In this document: piece after piece, positions 1 through 9,109 of the stretch
Position numbering within the stretch: position 1 is the first letter of the stretch
How the letters are laid out: each line of letters begins with the position of its first letter
DNA from: Patescibacteria group bacterium
GTDB lineage: Bacteria; Patescibacteriota; Gracilibacteria; Absconditabacterales; Absconditicoccaceae
DNA: 35,952 nt
Direction: 5' to 3'
Assembly: GCA_017992195.1 (NCBI GenBank)
Contig: JAGOPC010000008.1
Location: 1 to 35,952, forward strand
Notes under the pieces: generated by a model
What the model saw: only the letters and a program-made list of their open reading frames with translations
Database searches by the model: none
What the model was told of the DNA's origin: nothing
Translations under genes and position numbers: made by a program

Positions 1-878
1 ATCCTAATATTAAAGTGAAACGTCTTGATCTCCTCAAACGCGATCGTGTCTCCAAACTCTTTGCGTAAGATCTCGACCTGTCGGGTCATCATCTCTAAGA
101 ACATCGTCCGTTGCTGCGGCGATGTTTTTTGGTACTCAAAAATTTGGGCAAACATCTCTCTATAAAAATCCAATCCATCAAATCCTCATACAAACGCAGG
201 ACGAGGCTCCCACTTTCTCACATTATCCTCGGTCTGAGTGTCGAACACCTCATCAGGGATGTAGGGCAGATTGGCTACTAGGGTATAATCAATGCTCTGT
301 GGCTGATCAGCGCTCGTCACAATATGTTGCTCACCGAGGAACTGAATAAGATTCGAATGCACGAGCTGGATCTTCGTCTTCTCTCCAAGTTCGTTCTTAT
401 GCTGCTCATAGTTTTCCACCGCCAGCGACAACGTATCTTCATAATACTCAGTCAGATACGCACGATCAAAAAAGGTCGGATTCTCTATCAACACCGACAA
501 ACCTAGTACGCCAGTTCACGTGCCGACATCAAGCAACACCTTCTGTTTCCCATTATTTGTCGCGGCCTCAGCAGCTACATGCTCATTCACCGCTTCGATC
601 ATATATTCGGTCTCGGGACGCGGAATCAACGAACGCCCATCGATCTTAAATTTTCTTTGAAAAAATTCTACATATCAAAAAATGTACTCCAACGGTTTAT
701 CTTCTTTCACATACAGATCATAATCACGCTGGATTTTTCCTACTATCTCAGCGCTGATTTCATCGTCGTATCTCCTCACTAGCTCTTCTTTGGTCCAGGC
801 GGTATGGTGACAAAGTATCTTCTCCAACACCTTTTTCTGCTGATATTTCTGATCTGCCAGTAAGTCCCGTATTTTCAT
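1..878 (-). CDS. prmC: Peptide chain release factor N5-glutamine methyltransferase, 3' end outside window
   Basis: Methylates the glutamine of the GGQ motif in release factors, using SAM, in the cytoplasm. Seen: an N-terminal helical domain; the linker EYIFGYVEFF near residue 70; LIPRPETEY; the SAM loop LLDVGTGTGVLG around residues 115-126; the catalytic NLPY motif (NPPY type) at about 203-206; and EPRPAFVGGFDGLDFY near the C terminus. Three of these glycines (after EYIF, in GTGTG and after PAFV) are TGA codons, so the standard code would cut the gene into pieces. Reading stays open to base 1, so only the last few residues should be missing. The start is ATG at 878 with a GAGG about 13 bases upstream; an adjacent TTG at 881 is possible. 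In a UGA-recoded cell RF1 would be the main substrate, since RF2 would end chains at glycine codons (inference). Confidence 0.93.
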
Positions 879-1009
879 CAAACTACTATTTCCTCATATG
901 ATAAACGACCTATACTATAGGGAAATGGCCTGAGAAAACCATCTTAAACGATAAGGTTGTAATAAAATGTCAAATCTTTACTATTGTGCCACACTAAAAA
1001 CAAAGGACG

Positions 1010-1300
1010 ATGAACAATCTACCTGCAACTGGTGATAGGTATGAAACTAAAGCCAGCATTCCTGCTGCGTATCTGCAGCCAGGATCAAACGCTACAATAG
1101 AAAATTTGACCGATAAATTTATACATTCGAAAGTACAATTCGAAGTAGAGAAGAGCGATCTTCCCGGTTACCTCAAAGTCAGAACTTTAGGTAGTGAGTT
1201 ACTTGTGCCCCGTATTACTATCTTCTATATAAACGAAGCAGTATGGATGGAGCCACTTAACCGCAAATTTTTTGCTGAAGCTGAGGTGCACGCTGTATAA
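1010..1300 (+). CDS. Small hypothetical protein, 96 aa
   Basis: I do not recognise the family. The protein is soluble-looking, with no signal peptide or membrane segment. The middle is rich in alternating hydrophobic residues (KVQFEVEKSDLPGYLKV, then ELLVPRITIFYI), which suggests a small beta-rich fold. The start ATG is preceded by AAAGGACG, one of the few Shine-Dalgarno-like sequences in the window. It ends at TAA and is followed by its own terminator, so it is probably a single-gene transcript divergent from prmC. No in-frame TGA occurs. It is likely real because of the ribosome site, the terminator and the lack of a competing frame. Confidence 0.6.
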   Translation: MNNLPATGDRYETKASIPAAYLQPGSNATIENLTDKFIHSKVQFEVEKSDLPGYLKVRTLGSELLVPRITIFYINEAVWMEPLNRKFFAEAEVHAV

Positions 1301-1327
1301 TGCATATGGTCTGCGCCTCCCACATTA

Positions 1328-1360
1328 TCTACTGGTTTTATACTGCCAGTAGATTTTTTT
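1328..1360 (+). terminator. Rho-independent terminator
   Basis: An 8-bp stem TCTACTGG / CCAGTAGA (1328-1335 with 1346-1353) is followed by seven T. It closes the 1010-1300 gene just before the uvrC promoter. Confidence 0.85.
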
Positions 1361-1385
1361 ATAGTTTTTGGCGTTAATATCCGTA

Positions 1386-1391
1386 TATAAT
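1386..1391 (+). promoter_or_regulatory. -10 box TATAAT directly before uvrC ATG
   Basis: A perfect TATAAT lies only four bases (AACC) before the ATG at 1396, with no ribosome site. Transcription would start at about the start codon, giving a leaderless or nearly leaderless mRNA. No convincing -35 is seen. Confidence 0.6.
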
Positions 1392-1395
1392 AACC

Positions 1396-3360
1396 ATGGC
1401 ATTACGTTTATCCGATCTCACCAATATTCCGACGAAACCAGGCGTGTATATTTTTTCTGACGGGCGTGGGAAGATTCTCTATATCTGAAAAGCGAAAAAT
1501 CTCAAAAATAGACTGGCGCAGTACTTTCAGAAATGATCAGTGCGGAAGCAGGATATGCTGCAGAACGCTATCAAGGTTGAGTTTCATATCGTGACGACCG
1601 AGAGTGAGGCTTTGTTTCTCGAGGACAACCTGATCAAGAAGCATATTCCGCCTTACAATAACCTGTTAAAAGCCGACAACAGTTATGCATATATAAAAAT
1701 AACTAATGAAGACTATCCACAAATATTTCTTACGAGATTCCGTGACAATGATGGTTCAACCTACGTTGGGCCTAAAAACAACACCAGATCGCTTCGCGAG
1801 ATGCTGCATTTTTTTCGTCAACTATTTCAGTTCAGAGGCTGTAAGAAGATGCAGTTCAACCAGTGACAACTGTGCTCTGATTATTTCTTCGGGCTGTGCG
1901 AGTGACGATGCGTCTACGCGAAGATGAAGACCGTAGAGGAGAAACTAAAAATTATCAATCCGAATAAGATGATTCGTAAAGAAGACGGCGGACTCGATAT
2001 TAAAAATATAGAGCCGACGGTGCAAACTTCAGGAGACAACAAATATTTAAGCGAGGCAAAAAGAATCTGATTCGTGCCGAAACATGATTACATAAGTTCG
2101 AAAGAGCAATACAAAAGAATCATCTCATTGCTTACTGACTTCTTTACCGGCAGAACAAAAACATTAAAGGAGTATATCATGGAACGCCTTGAGGATGCGG
2201 TTCGCAAGGAACATTTTGAATATGCGGCGCAGATCAGAGACATGTACGGCAAAGTGGATATGCTCACCGAGAAGCAGAATGTAGTTCTCTCTCGTCCGGT
2301 GACAGGAAATATCGTGGAGATCAAGATGATCGGTGAGTGGCGAGTGTGTTGTATGGTAAAACTTTTTGAATGAAAGATTATTGATATCATCCGTTATAAG
2401 CAGCATCAAAATGATGGTGATGTTTCCTCATTGGCCAATGCGTTCAATCGTGAGGTTGGAGATTTTGCGTGGAGTTACTTTGCAGAAGGGAAGTTGACGC
2501 CGTGTGAGGATATTGTAACATGTGATGAAAATCTTTGAGAAAATGTTGTGTTGATCGGTGTGGAGACTGATAAACGTGTATTGAATGAGGCCTTGCATGA
2601 GATCATCGCGTTGCTGGAGAGGAGTATCGATGCGTATGTGCTGACGAGTGCGTTTGAAAAGGACAATCTGATGAATGAGCTGCTCAAGACACTGCACACG
2701 AGATATGGGTTTGAAAAGTTCCCGTATGCGATCGAGTGTCTGGATATCTCGCATCTTTCCGGCTGACGGGTGAGTGGCGGGCTGAGTGCGATGAAAGAGG
2801 GTTTGCCGAATAAGAAATGATATAGAAGATATAAGATCAAGTGAACGATGAAAACTACGGGCAAGAAGAAACGTGTCGAAACAGTAGAGGAGGAGCAGGA
2901 TATGACAACGTTCAATCAGTCCGATGACTACTCGTCGCTCGCCGAAGTGCTCACCAGAAGATTTGGCTTAGGGAAAAAATGCGAGGACGATTTTTTGCCT
3001 GACCTGTTCGTGATCGACTGAGGAAAAGGTCAACTATGAATTGTCAAATCGCTCTATGAGTCGTCAGAGGATTTTCGTGAGATCTGCCAAAAAGTACAGT
3101 TCGTCTCCCTAGGAAAAGGAGAAGCGAGAGAGAGGAGCGGCAAGAACAAGTGAGCGAAGGAGAAAATCTATTCGTTTGACGCCAACTTCCGCATCACTGA
3201 AAAAGAGCTCTGCTACGACGATGCGGATAGATTGCTGACGCAGCTTCGTGATGAGGCGCACAGATTTGCCAACGCATACAGAAAGAAGCAGATGAGCAAG
3301 GAACGGGACCAGACGAAGAAAATAAAGAAAAAGAAATGAACAAATTATAATATTCTTTAA
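1396..3360 (+). CDS. uvrC: UvrABC excinuclease subunit C
   Basis: Makes the dual incisions around UvrAB-bound lesions in nucleotide excision repair. Domains in order: GIY-YIG nuclease (GVYIFSDGRGKILYIGKAKNL, residues about 16-36), a middle region with LCEGRC, a UVR-type helix pair (LEDAVRKEHFEYAAQIRDM), and the RNase H-like nuclease with LDISHLSGG and FVIDGGKGQLG, ending in LRDEAHRFA. Fourteen in-frame TGA codons occur, including the G of YIG and a G of IDGGKG. The protein is 654 aa against about 610 in E. coli, yet it ends in a Lys-rich tail soon after EAHRFA. The usual C-terminal helix-hairpin-helix pair is not visible. The true stop is TAA at 3358; the TGA at 3337 is read as Gly. Confidence 0.95.
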
Positions 3361-3400
3361 CGAACATCCTGATTCTTATTTATCGCATTACTACTGTTTC

Positions 3401-3718
3401 ATGAAAGCTGAAATCATGGAGATCATGACGTGGATCCCGTATGGACGTGTGACCACCTATGGACACGTCGCTGAGCTGTTGGATATCCATTACGGTATGA
3501 AAACATCAGGACGGATGGTCGGAAAGATTCTCAGCTGAATGAGTTCTGAGGAACAGATCCGTTATCCGTGGCGACGTGTGATCAACATGCAGTGATATCT
3601 GCCGACCATGAAACTTGGCGAAAGAGGACTGAGACATAAAATGTTGCTTGAAAAAGAACACATTCCGGTGATCAATGATCTCGTAGATATGAAAGAATTT
3701 GGGTGGAGGAAAGTATAA
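3401..3718 (+). CDS. Alkyltransferase-like (ATL) protein, MGMT DNA-binding domain
   Basis: Homologous to the DNA-binding domain of O6-methylguanine-DNA methyltransferase: IPYGRVTTYGHVAELL, then SGRMVGKILSG, then YPWRRVINMQG, and a C-terminal LLEKEHIPV. The methyl-accepting Cys of the PCHRV motif is replaced by Trp (PWRRV), which is the hallmark of ATL proteins. These bind alkylated guanine without repairing it and hand the lesion to nucleotide excision repair (known for the family). It lies 40 bases after uvrC on the same strand, which fits that role. It has 105 aa, and two glycines are TGA (after KILS and after INMQ). Start ATG 3401, stop TAA. Confidence 0.85.
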
Positions 3719-3880
3719 ACGTGAAAAATAACAGCATTATTTTTTGGAATTTTTGTTATATTCCAACTGTATAAATCATAGGCTTCACCTATGTTCTCTT
3801 TTCTGGATAGTCACTTCGACTTGATTTTTTTTACTATTGGGTTACGTACCCACCACATTTATATCATAACCAATACTGCC

Positions 3881-4225
3881 ATGAGAATCATTTTAGGAAT
3901 TTTAGTGAGTGCCATCGCAATTGTGATTGCGGCATACATCGTACCGGGAGTGCAAATTGATAGTTTTTGGACGGCAGTCATCGTAGCTATCGTACTCGCA
4001 GTAGTTAACGGTTTACTTGGTTCGCTTTTACGTCTGCTTACTTTGCCGGTGAATATTCTGACACTCGGACTTGTGTCATTTATCATTACCGTGCTGATGA
4101 TCATGCTTGTAAGTAGTCTCGTTGACGGCTTTGATACTGGAGGATTTCTCGCAACAGCAGTATTTGCTATCGTGCTTGCACTGGTGAATATGGTCTTCGG
4201 CGTGGATAAGGTGACAAAAGTCTAA
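3881..4225 (+). CDS. Small membrane protein, YvlD / phage-holin-IV-like family
   Basis: A 114-aa protein with four hydrophobic segments: an N-terminal IILGILVSAIAIVIAAYIV, a second containing AVIVAIVLAVVNGLLGSLL, a third LVSFIITVLMIMLV, and a fourth FLATAVFAIVLALVNMVFG. The LRLLTLPVNILTLGL loop between segments two and three is typical of the YvlD family. The family name includes phage holin, but members are ordinary chromosomal membrane proteins of unknown role, and no phage genes are nearby. I chose ATG 3881 over the in-frame ATG at 3791 because it aligns with family starts and has TATCAT (3862-3867) upstream; the extra 30 residues look unlike the family. No TGA codons. Confidence 0.8.
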   Translation: MRIILGILVSAIAIVIAAYIVPGVQIDSFWTAVIVAIVLAVVNGLLGSLLRLLTLPVNILTLGLVSFIITVLMIMLVSSLVDGFDTGGFLATAVFAIVLALVNMVFGVDKVTKV

Positions 4226-4306
4226 TACCCGGTATGTCACATAACTCGGCGCGGCGCGTTTAGTATGTATAAGCGATATATTTTTTATATCGTAACCCCT
4301 ATGCTT

Positions 4307-4507
4307 ATGAATTTTATAGATGACGCTAAAGTAAGGATCGAAGAAGAACAAAAACAACTGGAGATAATAAAACAAAAACAGCTAGATCTTGCAGAGGCGG
4401 AACAGAAATTCCAGGAGACGATAGTCGGAGCGGTGGATATGCATACCACACCTGATGAAACGGGCGGCCCTGATGTATCTATCGGCGCGGCGATCCTCGG
4501 TAAGTAG
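4307..4507 (+). CDS. Small coiled-coil hypothetical protein, 66 aa
   Basis: It begins MNFIDDAKVRIEEEQKQ and continues as a charged helix to about residue 40, followed by a flexible tail rich in Gly, Pro and Asp (ETGGPDVSIGAAILG). Its start resembles that of the next small gene (MNLVDDAKDNIDE), which supports ATG 4307 over the in-frame ATG 4301. Function unknown; no TGA codons. The pair may be a small family of helical, possibly stress-related proteins, but that is a guess. Confidence 0.55.
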   Translation: MNFIDDAKVRIEEEQKQLEIIKQKQLDLAEAEQKFQETIVGAVDMHTTPDETGGPDVSIGAAILGK

Positions 4508-4568
4508 GGAGCATATCTTTCTCTTGCTCCTGAGAAAACAGATCTTTTATATTCTAATTGTATAAACC

Positions 4569-4706
4569 ATGAACTTAGTAGATGACGCAAAAGATAATAT
4601 CGATGAAGCCGCGGATAAAGCAAAAGATGCTGTAGAGGATACAGCTGATGCTATCCATGACAAAGCTGAAAAAATTGCAGACAAAACAGACACCGACGAA
4701 CTCTAA
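4569..4706 (+). CDS. Tiny charged helical protein, 45 aa
   Basis: Begins MNLVDDAKDNIDEAADKAKD and is almost wholly an amphipathic Ala/Lys/Asp-rich helix with 11-residue-like periodicity, ending in KTDTDEL. The composition resembles CsbD, YtxH-tail or LEA-like stress proteins, but the length is too short to assign. It starts with MN-hydrophobic-hydrophobic-DDAK like its upstream neighbour. TATAAA lies two bases before the ATG, with another AT-rich box TATATT at 4548-4553. A strong terminator follows 40 bases downstream. Confidence 0.6.
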   Translation: MNLVDDAKDNIDEAADKAKDAVEDTADAIHDKAEKIADKTDTDEL

Positions 4707-4745
4707 AACATTTTCAACATTATTCATCCCATGTAAAAACTCATG

Positions 4746-4773
4746 AAAACCCTGTGCAAGCAGGGTTTTCTTT
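4746..4773 (+). terminator. Rho-independent terminator
   Basis: A 9-bp perfect stem AAAACCCTG / CAGGGTTTT with loop TGCAAG, continuing into a T-rich run. It ends the unit of small genes. Confidence 0.85.
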
Positions 4774-4787
4774 ATCGTAGCTTGATG

Positions 4788-4815
4788 TGGACATCCGGCT
4801 CGAGAATGATATAAT
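4788..4815 (+). promoter_or_regulatory. Promoter of the 4823 gene
   Basis: TGGACA (4788-4793), 16-bp spacer, TATAAT (4810-4815). The ATG follows seven bases after the -10, so the transcript would begin at or next to the start codon. Confidence 0.6.
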
Positions 4816-4822
4816 ATCTCCC

Positions 4823-5380
4823 ATGAAAGAGCTTGAAGGAAAGACGATAGAATGAGTATATGCCTGCTATGCGGTGACGCCAGAGTCTGCGAAGATTTTG
4901 AGTGTAATTTCTCAGAAAATTATAGATATGATGAATGAGATCCCTGAAGAAAATAAGCCTATGATGAAACTGCCAAATTATCATCTTACTCTTGATTATA
5001 AGGGAAAGGTAGAAGATATGAGTGCTTATGTCTCAGAGATCTTTCGTAAGAAGCGTCCTGGTTCTAGATTGGATCTCGTCAAAATGAATGCATGGAGAAG
5101 TAACGTGACTGGCACACCGATTCCACATCTGGAAATTGAAAAATGAATAGAGATCCCTTTTGTTATGGCGAAGGAAAAGTCACCACATGTGACCTTATTG
5201 GAGATTGAAAACTCATGGAATTCATTTCGATGGTTTGTCTTGTGTCTCGATCGTATTGGGATTGCTTGGCAAGAGACCTGTGAAGGATTGCCTGAATGAA
5301 CATGAATACAGATAGACGTTTCAAAAATTCAAATCCGAGGCAAAGTAGACGGGGAGAAGCAGTTGATAGTGGAGGTGTAG
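4823..5380 (+). CDS. 2H-phosphoesterase-like hypothetical protein, 185 aa
   Basis: Two His-x-Thr-x motifs are visible: NYHLTLDYKGK (His54) and SPHVTLLEI (His122). They lie 68 residues apart, as in 2H phosphoesterases such as LigT/ThpR-type 2'-5' RNA ligases, where each motif supplies a His and a Thr to one active site. The rest is not recognisable to me, so the assignment rests on these motifs and spacing. If correct, it would act on a cyclic phosphate or phosphodiester in RNA or a nucleotide. Four TGA glycines occur (residue 11, after EIEK, and two in the PEGTGI stretch). It is convergent with the next gene: the two stop codons are one base apart. Confidence 0.5.
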
Positions 5381-5381
5381 A

Positions 5382-6902
5382 TTAGAAAATGAGATCGCCA
5401 TCCTCGTCATGAGTTCTTGGCTTTTCTCCGATCGTAGGTATATTTACTCGTTCTGGAATAGTGCGCTTGTCAGGTTTCTTTTCTGCTGCCGCGACTTCTT
5501 CAGGAGTAAGCATGTAGTACCATACAGGCTTCTTGTCATAATCCTCGCTTGCAAAATATGCAGGGCCGCTTGATCTTCCGTCTTTTACTCTAAATTTTCT
5601 TCTACCGATCCTTTTCGTATTATCAAACCATGATTCCAGGATTATAAATTCACCATCATTTTCTATAACGGTGCCTGTTACTTTTTTGTCGTCGTAATTA
5701 TATGGAATAAAAAGGTTTACAATCGCTCCGGGTTGTAATGTTTTGAAGTATTCTGCATTTTTAGTGTTTTTTTGTTTGAGTTGTTCCATTTCTTTCTTCT
5801 GGTTTTTTGTACGTATCGCATTGCGACTATGGTCTGCGTTATGTGTCCAGGCTGAAAGTTTTGCTGAATATCATCAGCGTAGCACGACGTTTGGATAGAT
5901 CTTTCTAAGCTTTTCCCATTCAAGTGGAGGAATACTCATAGAGCCAGTATCGCGGAGATCAAGCTCATGGAGAAATATTCGGTGCTTTATAGCAAAGAGA
6001 CAGCAGAGCTGAAACTCACTATATACACTATGAGCATAGAGATCTTCCAATACTTTCACGGCATGTATAGATTTTACGTATGCAATATTTTTGCATAACA
6101 ATCGCTGAAGTGGAGCATCATCAATATCATACTCAGTAAACTCCCCATAAAGATCCCGTCATTTTACGATGGCAAATCGATTGCCATAGAGTTTATTTAA
6201 AAACTGACCGTCATAAAATATATCGTCGGTGTCTGATCATTCAAGGTGCTCGCATAATGTAACCAGTGCCGGAAGATCAGTATCAGATAGTTTCATTCAA
6301 AGGAGAGCAGCGAGACACTCTTTGATCAATCTGTGTGGCGGTAGTTTGCTTTGTAGCAGATATTCAAAAATTACTTCTTTTGCTCACAGTGCGGCAAGAG
6401 CCTTAATTGCCTCACTTTTCAGATACTTTCCATCTTTCTGGTGTGTCATCGAGCTATCAAACCCATATTCATTACTTCCATGCAGCAATAGCTCTCTTAG
6501 ATACGGAATCGCTTTTTTGTCTCTAAGCCATCTTATTCGTTTTATACATGTTGCCCTTCATGCATGAGGAGTAAGATCAGTAGATAATAACAACCTGGAT
6601 GAAAATCTTCCAAAAGGGAAATAATCAATATCAGGTAGACTTTCATCTATGAGTGCATTTCTGAGAAGCTGTAGCGTCGCTTGTTGCTGATCCTTTAGTC
6701 TTTGAAATTCATGATGCGCAAGCGTGAGAGCAATATCTTTCACATAGAGTCCTTTATATCCATCCATCTTTACTGCATGCTCATCGATCTTTCTCACCTC
6801 AAAACTATCCGGATCAAAAGTAATTTCTCCTTGATGCCACGCGGGCACAAAGATAGACTCTTCATGTATGATGATCGGCTGTTTGCCGTGGAGGATTCAC
6901 AT
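5382..6902 (-). CDS. Unknown protein with HEAT-like helices, gene 3 of the minus-strand cluster, 506 aa
   Basis: No family recognised. ATG 6902 (MGILHG) is 18 bases after the stop of the upstream gene, and reading is open to TAA at 5384-5382. Standard-code ORFs see only three unconnected pieces. The middle (about residues 95-330) is a run of amphipathic helices of HEAT-like character, for example KAIPYLRELLLHGSNE and KSEAIKALAALGAKEVIFEY, suggesting an alpha-solenoid binding surface. A charged linker (TKNQKKEMEQLKQKNTKN) leads to a C-terminal beta-rich module (about 395-450: GAIVNLFIP, KVTGTVIEND, EFIILESWF), possibly SH3-like, then an acidic tail ending DGDLIF. No enzyme motif, signal peptide or membrane segment is seen. 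It is probably co-transcribed with the two genes upstream. Confidence 0.72.
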
Positions 6903-6920
6903 TCTTACTGCATCGTCTGT

Positions 6921-9029
6921 TTAAAACGGCAAATCATCGCCTAGTTTTTTTTCTCTCTCTGTGTAGAAATCTAATTTGCTCAGCAGATACTCATGCTCAT
7001 AGACGGTTGAGTCGTTCTCGAGTGCTATCAAGAATTCGTCAATATCGAGGAGAAGCTCCTTGAGTATAAAGTCATTGTCAAATGTGACATCGAACGTTGC
7101 GATCGACTCAGCTACTACCATAATGTCATAGATAATCCTGTGTGTATTCTCGTTTTTTCTGAGAAAAGCCATCTTCGATCGTTCCTTGATCTTACTGACT
7201 CTTTGTAAAGGATGAAACACTCCGAACTTATTCGACTGCATTATATTATTTTCCTTCGCTACTTTTTTATTGATTTCATCTTCTTTTTTTTGTCGTTGTA
7301 TCTCTTTCTTCGTTTGTTTATAGACGTACATGAGCTGCTTGTAAAGCTCTTCATTGGTATCTTTAAGCCTGAGTATTTCTATAGATCAAACGACTATCTC
7401 TGCCCTTTCTACTGCAAATTTTCCGAGATCGTGTAATATCTTTTGCGTACGTGCATCGGTGAGAAACTCATAGTCGCTTTCCATATGTTGAGGATCGTCC
7501 TTGTAGTGCTTTTGAGTCATTTCAAAAACAAGCAGTGGCTCTGACTCTCGCTCCCTGTCGATGAAAGGATACTTTGCACCAAGCTTTGTCTCTCGTTGCG
7601 GTAGTTTTGAGAACACAAAGTTGGTAAACTTGTCATCCCTTTTTTCTTTTCCATGATTGTCAGGTCCCTCTATCGCGTACTTATGCAGTCGTTTGTCGGG
7701 CCGCGCAAACTGAGGATAGTTCTCTTTCATATAATCCACACCTTCTTTTCCGATGAGCGCTTCCAGTAGGTGTTCTGCTGTAACATTAAAAAATCTATTG
7801 TTTACGACGCTTGCTATATACTCTTCGTGCTTCTGGAGTTCTTCTACGTACTGCGCATCTAATATACATTCTTTCTTATTGATACTATCAGGTGACTCCG
7901 GATAGTAGGCTTTGCCTCCTACAAGAAACACTCCTGTGTCGTTGCTGATCCAGGCGCGGGGCTGTTTCTCAAGGACTGATTCATATCAGTGATACTTATC
8001 CCGTTTATCAAAGACTGATGTATCTCCTGCTTTTATTTTTTTAAGAATCGGTGCGAGGTTGTCGGGATTGTAATAGAATATTCTCGGATAGAGTGTTAAA
8101 AGATATTGTTGATCGTTTTGTGTAAGAAGATTTATAGTTTTTTGTACCCTTTCTCTGCTGGAGTGAGTGATTTCAGGATAGTGTTTAAGAACATGACTTC
8201 CAATATCGTTGCCTAGTTTTTCTGTAAGAAAAAGTGACATATCTTGTAGCTTGCCTGCGTTTTTAAGAATGTTCGGATTCTCCTGTAAAAGCGTGTAGGG
8301 CGCTGTATTCGTACTAGTACAGAAATCTTTGAGATAGGTAAGAGCCTGTTCTACTTTTGCAGAACTCGTATTGAGCAGGTAAGGAAATCTTTTTAAGATG
8401 CTGAGAAAATACTCACCTCTGAGGAGAAGACGACGCGGGCGCTCAGAAAAGACCGTTTTCACTTCCTCTGTTGTGTGAAAAAACCAACGTGAGTGCTCGG
8501 CAACCAGATGCATGATCTGTAATATCTCTCTCGGGTCGTTGGCAGCAAGCCAGAGAGCTTCTTTTTTGAGGGTAGGATAGATTTTGGTGCCTTGATAGTG
8601 TGCTCCGCACATCTTTTGGAGAAGGCTGATCAATGAGATTTCACGCTCTTTGGTCTCGTATACATTCATATCTTTGCCATTATCGTCCTTTTTTTTGAAC
8701 TTATAGATGACGGGGATTTTCTCTTTTCTGAAATATAAAATCCTTTTAGCCTTCATGCAATGATACAGATAGTCATGAAGAGAGATCTCAGATCTTTCGT
8801 AGGTGGGTTTGTTTTTGTCGGGTCGCATCACTTCTTTTTTCTCCGCGTCCCATACGCGCTCCATATCTCAGCCATGTGTGCGGATGAACTCCTTATAACC
8901 TGTCTCTAATTGTGTTGCTTGCTGGCCATCGCAAAAATCTAAGATATGCATAATATCTTTTGATTTGAGGTACTCTTTACGTATACTCTCGGTGTATTTT
9001 TCTATGATGCTTTTTGGCTTTTCGCTCAT
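6921..9029 (-). CDS. Unknown protein with mTERF-like helical repeats, gene 2 of the cluster, 702 aa
   Basis: Reading from ATG 9029 (MSEKPKSIIEKY) is open to TAA at 6921 when TGA is glycine. Function unknown. Residues about 195-335 contain repeats of a helix pair, each with a conserved Pro in the form aromatic/Asn-Pro-x-hydrophobic: KRFPYLLN, QENPNILK, KHYPEITH, TLYPRIFY, spaced 36, 33 and 30 residues, with an earlier SERPRRLLL. This pattern resembles mTERF repeats, which wrap nucleic acid in organelles (family knowledge; homology not shown here). The C-terminal part has a strongly basic, probably coiled-coil stretch (KQTKKEIQRQKKEDEINKK) and an acidic helical end. No catalytic motif is recognised. 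A palindrome AAATCGCGATTT lies just upstream (9032-9043). Confidence 0.75.
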
Positions 9030-9031
9030 AC

Positions 9032-9043
9032 AAATCGCGATTT
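9032..9043. promoter_or_regulatory. Perfect palindrome AAATCGCGATTT before the 702-aa gene
   Basis: A 12-bp perfect inverted repeat two bases upstream of the ATG at 9029, in the 80-base gap of the three-gene cluster. The 10-bp core recurs at 25842-25851 in another upstream region. It could be a regulator site, but two copies are weak support. Confidence 0.3.
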
Positions 9044-9109
9044 ACAATAAGGGAAAGTATTATATGGGCTGCTTGTCTTAAGTCAATGATATGCTGTTCT
9101 AACCGTGAA

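Noticed and set aside
3337-3339. TGA at 3337 as the uvrC stop
   Set aside because: Other TGA codons in uvrC are glycine; the frame ends at TAA 3358, though the last six residues carry no homology either way.
3881-4225. Phage holin as evidence of a prophage
   Set aside because: The YvlD-like family is named after holins but is chromosomal; no phage structural, integrase or lysis genes are near.
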